Shown: positions 44,340 to 56,015 of the stretch, piece by piece
How the letters are laid out: each line of letters starts with the position of its first letter
How positions within the stretch are numbered: position 1 is the first letter of the stretch
Origin: Fremontodendron californicum
Taxonomy: Eukaryota; Streptophyta; Magnoliopsida; Malvales; Malvaceae
Direction of reading: 5' to 3'
NCBI GenBank assembly: GCA_030761205.1
Contig: JAULJL010000021.1
Span: 11,575,160-11,639,159 of the forward strand
Length of the DNA: 64,000 nucleotides
The notes under the pieces: generated by a model
Told to the model about the DNA's origin: nothing
What the model saw: only the letters and a program-made list of their open reading frames with translations
Databases searched by the model: none
Translations under genes and position numbers: made by a program

Positions 44340-46190
44340 TACTATAATTAAGCCCCTGTTTCATTGGGGTTTTTTAATTTTTTTTGGTAATTTTTTTAAT
44401 TAATTAATAATAAATTTTTAAAATAAATTTTATTAAAAAATAATTTTTTATTTAATGTTTTATTTTAAAATTTTAATAATATTAATATATTTTTTTTTAA
44501 TTATGAATTTAAATTATTATAATTATTTATCTATGAATTACGTAATACAAATTCATTTTTAATTGTTATTTATATGCATTTTTAAATATATTTAGATCTT
44601 ATTATATAGTGCATATTTTTATATATAGGAGGAAAAATAAAAAGTACTAATGAAAAATTAATTTTAAATTAAAATTTATTTAATAATGATTATTTATTTA
44701 ATTATTTATAAATTTTAATAATATTAATATAATTATATTTTTTTTAATTATGAAAATTAAATTTATGATAATTGTTTATTTATAAATAACGTAATTCAAA
44801 TGCATTTTACTTATTCATTATATGCATTTTTAAATATAGTTTGATCTTATTGTATATATTTATTTATAGGAGGTAAAAAATAATAAATGAAAAATAACAA
44901 AATAAAATTGTGGTTTGTATTTTATTCTCTCGTTGGGTCGACTTTCTCAAATAGGTTAGCAGCAAATTTTTTTTTTTTGTTAAATTAATGAAGTACTAAC
45001 TCATTTTTATATTTTATTTTGCATATTTAATTATTCAAATAAAAAATAACTAAATAAAATTATGATTTATATTTAATTCTCTCGATTAATCACCTGTCTC
45101 ACTCTGGCTAGCAGTAAGTTTTTTTTTTTTTTTCAACTTATGTCATAGCGGATAAGGTATGAATTCTAAATCAACCCGTGAATCAACGTTTAGACCAATC
45201 CCTTAAATACATTATTTAAAAATAATATAATATAAATTAAAAAACTAAAAAAAAAAAAACTTAAAACTAAAAAAAAAAAAAACTTGCCACGTGATCATTA
45301 GAGAAATTTTTAACTTTCTCATATTGGTTAGCAGCAAATTCTTTTTTTATTTTTTTATTTTTTTGCTAGTGGGCCGGGTATGGATCCTAAATCGACTCGT
45401 AAGTCAACATGCGGATCGATCCTTTTAAATACATAATTTGGAAATAAAATAAAAATAATTTAAAAATTAATATAAATTAAAAAAAAAAACTAAAAAACCA
45501 AAAATGATTAATAAATTCATATAAATAAATAAACTAAAAAACCAAAAAAAAATTAAAGAGAAAAAGAAAAAAAGCTTGACACATGTAAAGCAAAGAAAAC
45601 TTGACATGTGTCAAGATAAGAACCCCTTAGGGGATTTTTTTTATATATAAGGTATAGATTATATTCAAATTAAAAAATTTCAAAGAAATATTTATCCATT
45701 TTTTTTCAAATTTTATACTTAATAAATCTCATCTATTCACTCTTATAAAAAAATTGTATCCATTCACTTGATTTTTAAATATATAGAGTATTTTAAATTT
45801 AAAACAATTTTTTATTATTTTAAATTCTAGAAAAACTATTAGTTTATCTTAAATTAAAAAAAAAAATCAAATACATTAAGATTTATCTTTAAAAATTTAA
45901 ATCAAGATTTTAACTTAAAATTTATAATAATTAATAATAATATTTTCTTTCCATACTCCAAAAAATGTTAATATAAAATTTTAAATTCAATTAATATAAA
46001 AAAATACAATCGATATATCCTCCATAAATAAAAATGTTTAAAATTGAATTCAAAATTGAATTGATAAATTATAATACCATTATTTAAAAAAATTCAAAAG
46101 ATATTAATTGATCTCCTTAATTGTATTGATTACTATATTTTTGAACCTATTATAAATAGCTTTCTCTAGAGTATTTTAAAATATTTCTAT
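44340..46190. repeat. AT-rich DNA with diverged tandem blocks
   Basis: 44370-44880 contains two similar blocks of about 250 bp (ATTATGAATTTAAATTATTATAATTATTTAT against ATGAAAATTAAATTTATGAT, each followed by ATATGCATTTTTAAATATA). 44930-45480 repeats TTAGCAGCAAATTTTTTTTT and TGGATCCTAAATCGACTCGT-like words three times. 45570-45630 has GCTTGACACATGT facing ACATGTGTCAAG. No gene seen. Confidence 0.5.
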
Positions 46191-46203
46191 TTTTTATGCA
46201 GTT

Positions 46204-48713
46204 GTTTCAGTTTTCATTTTTTATGTTTGAATATTCTCTTCTTTTTTTTTTTTTCTTTGTTGATTTTTACTTTTTATAATGAAATAATTTGATTGTTTGG
46301 AATTTTTCTTTCTATTTACAAATGATTGCATAACATGTTTTGTATTTATTTAATGAACTTCTTTATTGAAGCAGATCAAACCTTTTTTTTTAATGCATTA
46401 TATGCCAAGCTTGTCAAAAAAGCAGTGGAGTTAATTGTTCTTTTCACATCAAGATCGAATTGAATCTTGCTATTTATATTTTTATTATAAAATATAATAA
46501 AATTTTGTGCATTGCACGAATTAAAAAAATAGTTAAACTTTAAATTAAAGTATGAAAGAGAAAATGAAATAGATAATATCGTAAACTCATACTAGAAGAT
46601 AGAAATCGTTCTTTTTTATATATTTAACTAGTTTTTTAACTCGTGCGCTGCACGAATTTTATTATATTTTATAACTTTAAATTTAATTTTTATTTATTTT
46701 AATAAAAGAAAATACATATTTTTATTGTTTCAGTATATACAATTATACATAAAAAATGGTAAAGTAAAAAATTAAATCATAATTTGCACATGATTTTGTA
46801 TAAGAAACAATACTCATTCAAATAGAAACTTAATCTTTTACAAATTTTTAAAATATTATATAAAAAAAAAAACAGTTTTTTAATAGGAAATCAATACTTA
46901 TAAAAAAAATTGGACTTAAAATAATCTCATTTGACTCAAATAATTGTAATTTTTTTAAGAGGAAAATGTTACATATAAAACTAAAATAGCAAGATTCCAA
47001 TTCGATCTTGATGTAAAAAGAAAAATTAACTCCACTGTTTTTTTTTTTTTGGCAAGCTTGGCATATAATGCATTGAAAAAAAAGAGAAAAGTACACTAAC
47101 CTCCCTGAGATTTATTAAAAAATACACTTACCCCCTATAGTTTAAAAACTACCCACTTACCCCTTGAGATTTGATGAAAAAGCACAGTAACCCCCTGAAC
47201 CCTAAACCCTAAGTAAATTTTAAATAAAAAGATCAATTATACCCTTGTTAATTATTAATCATATATTTTTCTATTTATTTTATTCATTTTACTCATTTTT
47301 TAATTGCAAAATAATGAGAATTTAATTAATTTTAAAATTATTTTTAATTCAGTAGAAAAAGTAATTTATATTTAATTCAATATATTGACTTTGAGATGAA
47401 TGTATTACTTTTTTTATTTAAAATAAATTAATAAAATTATTTTTAAAAGTTTAGTGATAAAGAAATTGACTAAAACAAAAACAAATGAAAAAGGGACGAA
47501 AATAGGAAAAATAAATAAAATTAGGGTCTTAATATTTGAAGTCAAATTTAAACAAATATAAATTTGATTAATGAAATCCTAACATTAGTTACTTTTTTAG
47601 AGAGATAAAATGTACTTTTCAAGTTAATATATGTAAGTTTATTTTTAATAAAATCTCATGAATCATAATTATATATTTTTTTTTCTTCTCTTTATTTCTT
47701 TTTTTAATCAATTTTTATGCAAGTATAAGTTAAATATTTTAAATTTATCTTTAATTCAATTATATATTAACTTTGAGATGAATTCATTAAATTATTTTTA
47801 TTTTAAATAAATTCATTAAAATTATTTTAAAAAGTTTAATGATAAAAAAATTAATTTAAAAAAGAAAAATATAAAAATAAAAATAAGGAAAAATAAATAA
47901 AAAATGAGGGTATTTTTAATATTTAAAGTAAAATTTTAATAAATATTAGTTTGATTAATGAAATCCTAACATTAATTATTTTTTAGAGAGATAAAATGTG
48001 ATTTTCAAACTAATAGAGGTAAGTTTAATTTCAATAAAATCTCATGGATGATACTGATAATTATATTTTCATTTTTTTCTTCTCATTTTTTTCTCTCTTT
48101 TTATTTTAATCAATTTCTTTACCATTATTTTTTAACACAATGATAATTAATTTATTTTAAATAAAAATAATTAAATGAATTTATCCTAAAATTAATATAT
48201 AATTGAATTAAAGATAAGTTTAAAACATTTAACATTTACTTGAATTAGAATATAATTTTATAGTAATTAAAGATAATTTTAAAATTAATTAAAATTTTAT
48301 TATTTTGTAATTAAAAAATGAGTAAAATAAATAAAAATATATATGATTAATAATTAAAAAAGAGAATAATTGTCTTTTTATTTAAAATTTACTCAGGTTT
48401 TAGGGCTCAGGAGTGTTAGTTTGTTTTTCATCAAGTCTCAGAGAGTAAGTGGGTAGTTTTCAACTTATAAGGAGTAAGTGTATTTTTTTAATAAATCTCA
48501 GAAGAATTAGTGTTTTTTTTCTTAAAAAAATATGTTTGATCTGCATCAATAAAGAAGTTCATTAAATAAATAAATAAAACGTGTAATGCAATCATTTGTA
48601 AAAGAGAAAGAAAAATTCCAAAAAAAATCAAATTATTTCATAATAAAAAGTAAAAATCAACAAAGAAAAAAAAAATTAGAAGAAAATTCAAACATAAAAA
48701 ATGAAAAACTGAT
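46204..48713. repeat. Interrupted inverted repeat with Helitron-like ends at its centre
   Basis: 46204-46480 is the reverse complement of 46972-47083 plus 48524-48713; for example ATGCATTATATGCCAAGCTTG matches CAAGCTTGGCATATAATGCA. The right arm is split by the MULE-like element 47084-48523. At the centre a second pair faces each other: TGTGCATTGCACGAATTAAAA (46503) and AACTCGTGCGCTGCACGAAT (46637). Each is a hairpin followed by an ATAGTT/CTAGTT-type end, resembling two Helitron 3' termini in opposite orientation. Confidence 0.65.
47084..48523. mobile_element. Non-autonomous element with about 140-bp inverted ends (MULE-like)
   Basis: The left end GAGAAAAGTACACTAACCTC and the complement of the right end AAGAAAAAAAACACTAATTC continue in parallel for about 140 bp (CTGAGATTTATTAAA, ATACACTTAC, AACTACCCACTTAC, AGTAAATTTTAAATAAAAAG). 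The two internal halves also contain related blocks (CTTTGAGATGAAT, ATGAAATCCTAACATTA). It is inserted in an A-run, so the duplication is not readable (about 7-9 A on each side). Long inverted ends suggest Mutator-like. No transposase. Confidence 0.7.
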
Positions 48714-48759
48714 ATCTTCTTCATTCAGTTTTTCTCTCAACTGTCAATTATTGCTTAAA

Positions 48760-49264
48760 TCTTTAATGCATAGATTACAATATATCTCTCAACATCTGAA
48801 AGAATAGATGTTCGATGACATGCAATGCAAATGTGTCCCACTTGGGCCAAACATGTGCGTATTGATCTCCCTATATGGTTGCCACTTTTGCAGCCAATAA
48901 CCCAGGCGCAAAATTATTGTTAATAATTTATCAAAAATAAAAATTGTTAATCCTCCTGAGGTATTAATTGTTTTGCAAACCTGGGGAGTGAATCAGCCAG
49001 CCCAAATGTCTGATCAAGCCATCAAGGAGACAATCCATTAGTGAAAGAGAGAAGAATACAAAGCCATTAACCCAAAAGGTGAAAACCCACACAGCTTTTG
49101 CCTAGTAAATACAAATCAAAACAAAATAAAAACTTTTATCAGAACCGAAATAGGACAGAACATTTCAAAGATAAACTTGGTCAATATAAGAGCATAGCTT
49201 ATCAATTTTGGCAAAAGTTTTCCAGAATACCCGGAGACGGTCTTCCATCTTCAAGCAATAGTTC
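48760..49264. other. No gene seen
   Basis: Mixed-composition DNA, less AT-rich around 48810-49090. A 67-codon frame at 49098 shows no recognisable domain and I do not call it a gene. Confidence 0.4.
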
Positions 49265-49800
49265 AAAGATAAACCCTAAAATTAAATGGAAGTTACAATG
49301 ATAAAAAAAAAAGTTGGATGAAAGAGAAAAAAAACCCTAATCTAATAGCAAGAGAGGAATAAAGAGTTAAAGACACAAACCAAGTAGGCTGTTGTGTTTT
49401 TAATTTCTTTGAAGGGTTATCTGATTGCATGTAATGATTTAGATTATTATCAAGATTTATTTTGTACTTTCTAGGTGTTTCCTTTTTTATCTGTTCTGAA
49501 GTTTTTGTTGCCTCTTTTTAATGGCATTTTGCTAATTTTGTGATTAACATGAATTTTGTAACTTTTTAGTTATTAATAAAAATCTTTTAGCTTAAAAAAA
49601 AATTGTACGGCTGTAGCCCTTTTTTAGTTGAAAATAAACAAGTAGCCCCTTTGCCTGTCATTCTCAATGCATGTGATGATGTTTTTGTTTCAATTCCGCG
49701 TATAAGTATAATCCTTTCTGTCTTTCTTTCTTTGTAATTAAACGAGGAATTGAAAAGTTTATTCTAAGAAAAACTGTTCTGGATTTAATTTTTTAATGTT
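49265..49800. repeat. Segmental duplication, copy 2, with inserted retroposon
   Basis: It matches 43255-43580. Between AAGTAGGCTG (49382-49391) and GGCTGTAGCCC (49607-49617), where copy 1 reads straight through, about 215 bp are inserted. The insert ends TATTAATAAAAATCTTTTAGC plus nine A, a LINE/SINE-like 3' end with poly-A on the plus strand. The GGCTGT word on both sides is a possible part of its target duplication. Confidence 0.7.
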
Positions 49801-50949
49801 TTTATTAATGCTTTTACTATTCCTTCGAGATTTGTTGTTCCTTTAAAAAGTTTTTGTGACATTTTCCATTGTCCTTTTTTTATTTTATGTGATATTATTT
49901 GTTCATTCATGATTTTCCTATTAGGTTTTTATTTTTATTAATTTTATTTCATTTTTTTATAAGTAAATTATGCATAACTTTAATTGGTAAAAACAAACAA
50001 CTCTAAATTTTTTCATAATAGCTTATTTGATAAGTATTCCCTTTTCATTTGTTATAGAAATTAAATTTCAAATTTTATTCAATATTATATATGCAAATAT
50101 AGTAATTAATATAAAAGGAAAATTCAGTATTAATGTTTCCCAGTTTTTCCATTTGGCATGTTTCCGTAGACTACTCCAACTGATCCTGGCACCCTGAAAT
50201 TTGTTGCTTGGATGGTGGGGTAGTGTTCAATGAATTTGTTTAGAGTTTTTCTAAGGAGTGTCTTAAAACACTCTTTAATGTTAGTTAATATGTTATTTAT
50301 AATAATAATATTGTATTAAATGCAAAAGTTGATAACTTTATTTATCATTTTCAATACATTAGGTAAAGATATTACTATATCTAGTAACTTTAAAAAGTAC
50401 TTAGGGCACTCGTTAATAGAAGTGATCATGGGTCGGATCGGGCCGCGGCTCGAAATTTTTTTAATTTCTTTGCTCAGGCCTGGCCCTAGACAGGCTTGGG
50501 CAGTCCCATTGGTTCGAATCACTGTTCACTTTATATTAAAAAAAATTTTTTTTATTTTATATATTTTTATAATTAATTTTTAAAAAAAATATTATTACTT
50601 TAATATATGAACAGTGATTCAAACCGGTCAGGATCACAAACATTAATGTCTAACTTAATCCAATATAAATCGAATATGTTAAATCGAACGAGCTACTCAA
50701 CCAATGAACAAATTTACTCGTTACCAATATCTATTTGTTTAATTGAGGTGCATGGTTAACTAAAAGGACTGTCTTTAAGTCAGTGTGGGTGTTCTAGATA
50801 CGATTCTAACCAAACAAAGTTAATTTCTTGGAAGTAGGGCGAGGCATTGGTGCTGTTCATTTAATCTCAATAATGACAGCGACCCTCTTCCAATTACTCG
50901 TTTTGTCTCACTGTCTCATTTGGCTCAGATCCCGACCCGCTTACTACAA
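49801..50949. other. Intergenic, with a partial GGGCC-type MITE
   Basis: 50420-50640 has ATCATGGGTCGGATCGGGCC and an inverted pair around ATTCGAATCACTGTTCA / TGAACAGTGATTCAAA. It is related to the MITE at 55011-55157, but no flanking duplication could be read. The rest shows no gene. Confidence 0.4.
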
Positions 50950-51243
50950 GAGTATATCTTAACATGAGAAGAGATTATATAAAACAATTATTTCACGTTA
51001 ATATATTTTTTTATTTAAATTTTATCATGTAATTAATTTTTTATAAAAAATTAATTATTTATTATCAAAATCATTAATAAACTGTTAAAATAAATATTTA
51101 TCATTTAATTATTATATATAATGTGTAATAAATAATTAATTTTTTACAAAAATTTAATTACGTGATAAGATTTGAATGAAAATGATATATACTGACGTGG
51201 AGTAACCGTTTCATACAATCCTTTCTCATTTTAATATATATGT
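50950..51243. mobile_element. Short foldback MITE
   Basis: 50952-51070 is an imperfect reverse complement of 51105-51240: ACATGAGAAGAGATTATATAA against CATACAATCCTTTCTCATTTT, and TTATTTCACGTTAATATAT against ATATACTGACGTGGAGTAAC. The arms of about 120 bp surround a 35-bp loop. Edges TATATCTTAA / TTAATATATA. Superfamily not determined. Confidence 0.65.
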
Positions 51244-52844
51244 CTCATTTGGATTTAAATTTGTTTTTTATTTTTTATGTGTCTCATTTGGTTTTAGGCG
51301 TGTTTTGTCCGTCTGTGTTTAACGTGTATTGAACTTTGTTCTTTGCTGTTTTAGCTTTATGTTAGTTTTTGTAAATTTTTTATTACTTAATTAATATATT
51401 TGGGTTAGAAAAAAAAAAAATCATCTTTTATATGCTAGCTTTTTGACTACTTTACTCGGATTATCTCATCAGTTTTGACTATATATAAGTTTTTTTTTTT
51501 TTTCTCAACCTAAGAGTTTCATTGAAAATAAGCCCAATAGGGATCGGTACAACCAAATTCACACCCAGTACAGGATAATATTACAGAACTAAGAACTATA
51601 TATAAGATTAGATTAGATAATGTTGTTCCATAACATTGAAAAGTTTCTACTTTCTAGTGCAAGAGCCTAAGAAGGTTCTAAGGGGTGAGATTATTAATGT
51701 TTGAAAGGGACTTGTGCATAATTGTGTGTGAATGGTGATTTTATCTTTATTGATAGAGTCTTGAAAGAATTGGATTGGTGAAGTACGAAGTTCAAAATTT
51801 ATTGAAGTTTTGCATAAGATTTTTTGGATCTCTGAGATTTGTTAATTGTATTTAATTAAGGATTTTGATATGATATTTTAATTCTTTGATGATTGAGATG
51901 ATATAATGGAGTGAAATTTGGGGATGATTTTTTGAGCTTTTATGGAAGATTGAGTGCTATCATATTATTAACATGAGATAGCCTCATGCTCTTTGACCTT
52001 TGATAGTTTGGGTGATTTAAAGTTTGGACTGCTTGGTTCTTTAAGATGGGTTTACTGGTTTTTTTTTTTTTTTTTTTTTTAGTGGCGATTTCTCTTTTTA
52101 ATTGTTATTATGGGTTGCAAATTGGATGATTGACAATTTAAGTAAAAACATATTAAATCATGGTGCACTTGGGTTGGATGAAGATCTTTGATCTGTATAT
52201 AATAGAAAATAATGATAAACTCTTAGGGGAGTTGAGTAATTTTTATTCGATCAATTGGGAGTGATTCTGCTATGCAGTTTATTGGCTTTGGTTGGAGTTA
52301 CCAGTTTTGACAATGGCCTGATCTAATTTTTAGGATAGTTGACTGATATTTTTGGACCTCCTAAAGTCCTAATAATGGCATTCTTTGATGAACTTTAACA
52401 AAGTACTGATATCCTTTCATTGTCATTGGCTATTGGATCTTCAAACTTTCGGCTTGACTGTTATTGTGATTTTGGTTTGATTTTGATGCTTTTTAAATAA
52501 GATAATGATCTGACGATTTCTTGAGATAATTTGGTGTAGGATTGGTGTTTTTGTTTTGCTACTATATTTCTGAATAGAAACAAATGGATTTTGGCATAAA
52601 CTGAAACTACAAAAGCTGTGTAGTTTTGTGGCTAGTGGTATTTGGAGGTTTTGGTTTTTCTTTCAGAAGTTTTTTTTTTTTTTTGTTGGAGTTTTTATGT
52701 TTATTCTTACCATTGTAAGCATTTTTGAGACCTTGATTGATTGGAGTCTTTTTTTACTCTTCTTATCTCGGCTTAGAAAAAAAAAAAAAATAGATAACAT
52801 GTATCCTATTATCAGCTAGTTGTCTCTCTTCACTGTGTGGGCGG
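51244..52844. other. LINE-like 3' ends and unassigned sequence
   Basis: A T-run at 51490 followed by CTCAACCTAAGAGTTTCATTG is a minus-strand retroposon 3' end. At the other side, CTTATCTCGGCTTAG plus 14 A (52765-52793) is a plus-strand retroposon 3' end. Between them lies T-rich sequence (51600-52760) with more G than its surroundings (TTGGATTGG, TTTGGTT words) and no coding frame beyond 63 codons. It may be the untranslated tail of a LINE. Confidence 0.4.
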
Positions 52845-53520
52845 TAGGGGTGTGCATAATTCGGTTTTAACCGAATTAATCGACCGAATTTTAATTCTGT
52901 TCGGTTAATCGGTTAACCGAATAAAATTCGGTTCGGTTAACGGTTAATGGTTTTGAGAAATTTCGGTTTTCGATTAATTCGGTTCGGTTAAGTGAAAATA
53001 ACCGAATTACACGAATTAACCGAAATGCTTAAAACGACAAGATTTTATGAGTTTAGATATATATTTATATTTTTTTAAATTAATTTATATATTAAAAACT
53101 AAAAACTCTAATAACCTTTCCTATTTAATTTATATATTAAAAACTAAAAATTAATTTATATATTAATTTAGATATATTTTTGAGTCTTTGAGACTATGTA
53201 ATGTTCATGTTTTATCATTTTTTTTAGCTGTGTTTGTTTCATATTTGGATTTTATAATATGCTTTGCTTTTGGATTTTGATTGGTTGGACTTGGATGGAT
53301 AATTTGGATACAAAATCATGTAAAAAAATAGGTTAGCAAAATATATATTTTTTTTTTATTTCGGTTAATTCGAAAACCGACCGAATTAACCGAAATAATT
53401 TCGGTTCGGTTAATTAACCGAATTAATTATTCGATTCGGTTAACGGTTAATTGGAAAAAAAATTCGGTTAATTCGGTTTTGGGTAATTCGGTTCGGTTAT
53501 TAACCGAATGAACACCCCTA
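52845..53520. mobile_element. hAT-type MITE, TAGGGGTGT family
   Basis: The ends are TAGGGGTGT and ACACCCCTA, with the exact 8-bp duplication GTGGGCGG at 52837-52844 and 53521-53528. Both subterminal zones are packed with CGGTTAACCGAATTAA-type words that are self-complementary, so the 676-bp element can fold back. The AT-rich core has no transposase. Confidence 0.93.
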
Positions 53521-53528
53521 GTGGGCGG

Positions 53529-54489
53529 TAAAAAACTAAAGGAGAAAAAAAAGTCTTTTACGGTTTTCAATATAACTTGCATGGGAAGTTACTTTTTAAA
53601 AATGCATTTTAAATTTTAAATTATGTTTTTTATTTTTTGCTAAACTAAGATTGTAATTTCATTGAAACAGAAAAAAGTTACAGCAAAATAATCCCGGTTT
53701 AGTCAAGGTCCATACAAAATGCATCTGATGAAAACTGGGTTAAAACAAAATGCAAAAGAAGACAAATACTATAAAACAACACATACATAACATTTTAGCA
53801 TCATCATACTTAAAACCACCATTTTTTAAGAGGTAAATAAGGTGAAGACTACAATGAAAACTTTTGAAATGGAAACCATGAGAACCAAATGCTTTTTTAC
53901 CATTAGATCAAGTTTATTGCTTTGTAACCATTGATGAATTACATGTCAGCATTAAGAAAAAACCGGTAACTTGATGAAGGTATTTTTGAAGCAAGGCAGA
54001 GGCTAGAAACTATTCCATCAGAAAAGCATCTAAAAAGCTTCACTACTAGCCATAGAAAGGGGAAATACTGTACGCACTATTTCTTTCTTTAAAAAGAAAA
54101 AGGTAACCGATTGCCCAACAAAATTTCATCTCATTGTCCATTCATTATCTTCTAATAAAACTTGAAACTCATCCAAAATCAGAAAAAGAAAAATATTTTC
54201 AAGCTACCATTATGCCAGCTTCAGAAGTCGTAGCAAACCTGCAAAAGCTTTTACTCCAATTTGCTACCAACTTGCTAGTTAATTTTTACAGCAACTTGCA
54301 AGTATATATTTTAAACTTAAAATACTATATAACCTATTTTTTTTATTTTTTTTTTTAGAAAAAAGGAAGACCCCCTAAATTTTTTCTCTAAAAAAAACTT
54401 TGAACAATTTAAGAGTTTTGCTTCTCAGATATGAGGAAGGACAGAGTAAAGAGAGAGTTAGAAGAGAGAGAATGTAGATAAAGAGCAGA
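53529..54489. other. Retroposon tail remnant and unassigned DNA
   Basis: 53630-53800 (TTTTTTGCTAAACTAAGATTG, then ATTTCATTGAAACAG) looks like a LINE 3' end on the minus strand. No supported gene in the rest. The end (54420-54489, GAGAGAGTTAGAAGAGAGAG) is purine-rich. Confidence 0.35.
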
Positions 54490-54498
54490 GAGTTTCTG

Positions 54499-56006
54499 GG
54501 TTTTTTTATCTAAATATAGCTAAATTTTTTTTTTTTACCAAAATACCATTATTTTCAGATTAATTCCCAAAATCCGCTTTTATTAAATCAGTTGGGAAAT
54601 CGCCATGGCCCATGTCGATTTCCCAACTAAAATTTTCAATTTTTTTTTCCATTGGGAAATCGCCACCCACGGTGGCGATTACCCAAGGTAAGTTTTTCCC
54701 TTTTTTTTTTTTTAATTCTTTTAATAAATAATAAAAATTAAATAAAAATTATATAATTTAAAATTTTAAAAAATAAAAAATAAAGATTTAATAATTTTAA
54801 TATATAATTTTTATCCATGGTGGTAGAAGTGTTTATGGGCTGGGCCGGGCTCATGTATGGTATCAATATCATATTTGCTTGCCCGAGCCACGGTGGCAAT
54901 TTTTCAATATTTATTTTTTAATTTTATAAAATTATAAAATTATATAATTTTTAATTTTAAAAAAATAAAATATAACAATTTACCAAAAATTAAAAAATTA
55001 TATTCGTAATTAGGCCTGCTCATGGGCCGGGCCGCGACCCGAAATTTTTCAATCTCCTTGCCAAGGCCCGGCTCGCGGGCCTGAATTTAATTATTTTAAT
55101 ATATAAATAGTGATCCGGGCCTGGCCGGACGGGCTGCCCAGCCCATGAGCAGGTCTATCCGTAATGTCAATCGAATTCTTTCAACTTGTATTCGTTATAA
55201 ATGGACCTCCGAGAGAAAAGTCAACCAGAGTGTCGTATTAGTCCTGGTTTGGACAAGTGTTTTTGTAATTTTATTAAATAATAAATTTTAAATAAAAATT
55301 ATATAATTTTTAATTTAAAAAAATTTATATAACAAAATTCAAAAAATTATAAAATATATAAAAATATATTTTTAATAATGAAATGGGCTTTCGGGTCGGC
55401 ACGACTCGAAATGGGCTTGGGCAAGGGAAAAAATTTCGGATCGCGGCCCGGCCCATGAACAGGTCTAATTACGAATATAATTTTTTAATTTTTGGTAAAT
55501 TGTTATATTTTTATTTTTTAAAATTAAAAATTATATAATTTTTATTATTTTATGAAATTAAAAAATAAATAAATAAAGATTTAAAAATTGCCACCGTGGC
55601 TTGGGCAAGCAAATGTGGTGTTGATACCATACATAGGCCCGGCCCTACCCATGGACACTTCTACCACCATAGGATAAAAATTATATATTAAAATTATTAA
55701 ATTTTTATTTTTTAAATTTTAAAATTATATAATTTTTATTTAAATTTTATTATTTATTAAAAGAATTAAAAAAAAAGAAAGAACTTACCTTGGGGAAAAA
55801 ATTGAAAATTTTAGTTGGAAAATCGCCATGGCCCATGGCGATTTCTCAACTGGTATTTAAAAAAAATAAAATTTTCAGTTGGGAAATCGCCATGGGCCAT
55901 GGCGATTTCCCAACTGATTAAAAAAAAGAGGATTTTGGGAATTAATCTGAAAAGAGCAGTATTTTGGTAAATAATTGTTTTTTGGCTATATTAAAATAAA
56001 AAGACC
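54499..56006. mobile_element. Foldback MULE with GGGAAATCGCC palindromes in its arms
   Basis: The ends are GGTTTTTTTATCTAAATATAGC and, inverted, GGTCTTTTTATTTTAATATAGC. The exact 9-bp duplication GAGTTTCTG (54490-54498, 56007-56015) is diagnostic for Mutator-like elements. The arms pair over several hundred bases: palindromes at 54592-54628 and 54653-54690 answer those at 55815-55852 and 55876-55915, and GGTAGAAGTGTTTATGGGC (54823) answers 55655. No transposase; a non-autonomous, nearly fully palindromic element. Its terminal order matches the region upstream of the PMD gene (2782-3108). Confidence 0.9.
55011..55157. mobile_element. Small hAT-like MITE inside the left MULE arm
   Basis: The ends are TAGGCCTGCTCATGGGC and GCCCATGAGCAGGTCTA (17-bp inverted repeats with one mismatch). 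The flanks TTCGTAAT and TCCGTAAT form an 8-bp duplication with one change. A related but longer and internally different piece sits at the mirror position in the right arm (TAGACCTGTTCATGGGCC, read inward from 55468). Confidence 0.8.
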
Positions 56007-56015
56007 GAGTTTCTG

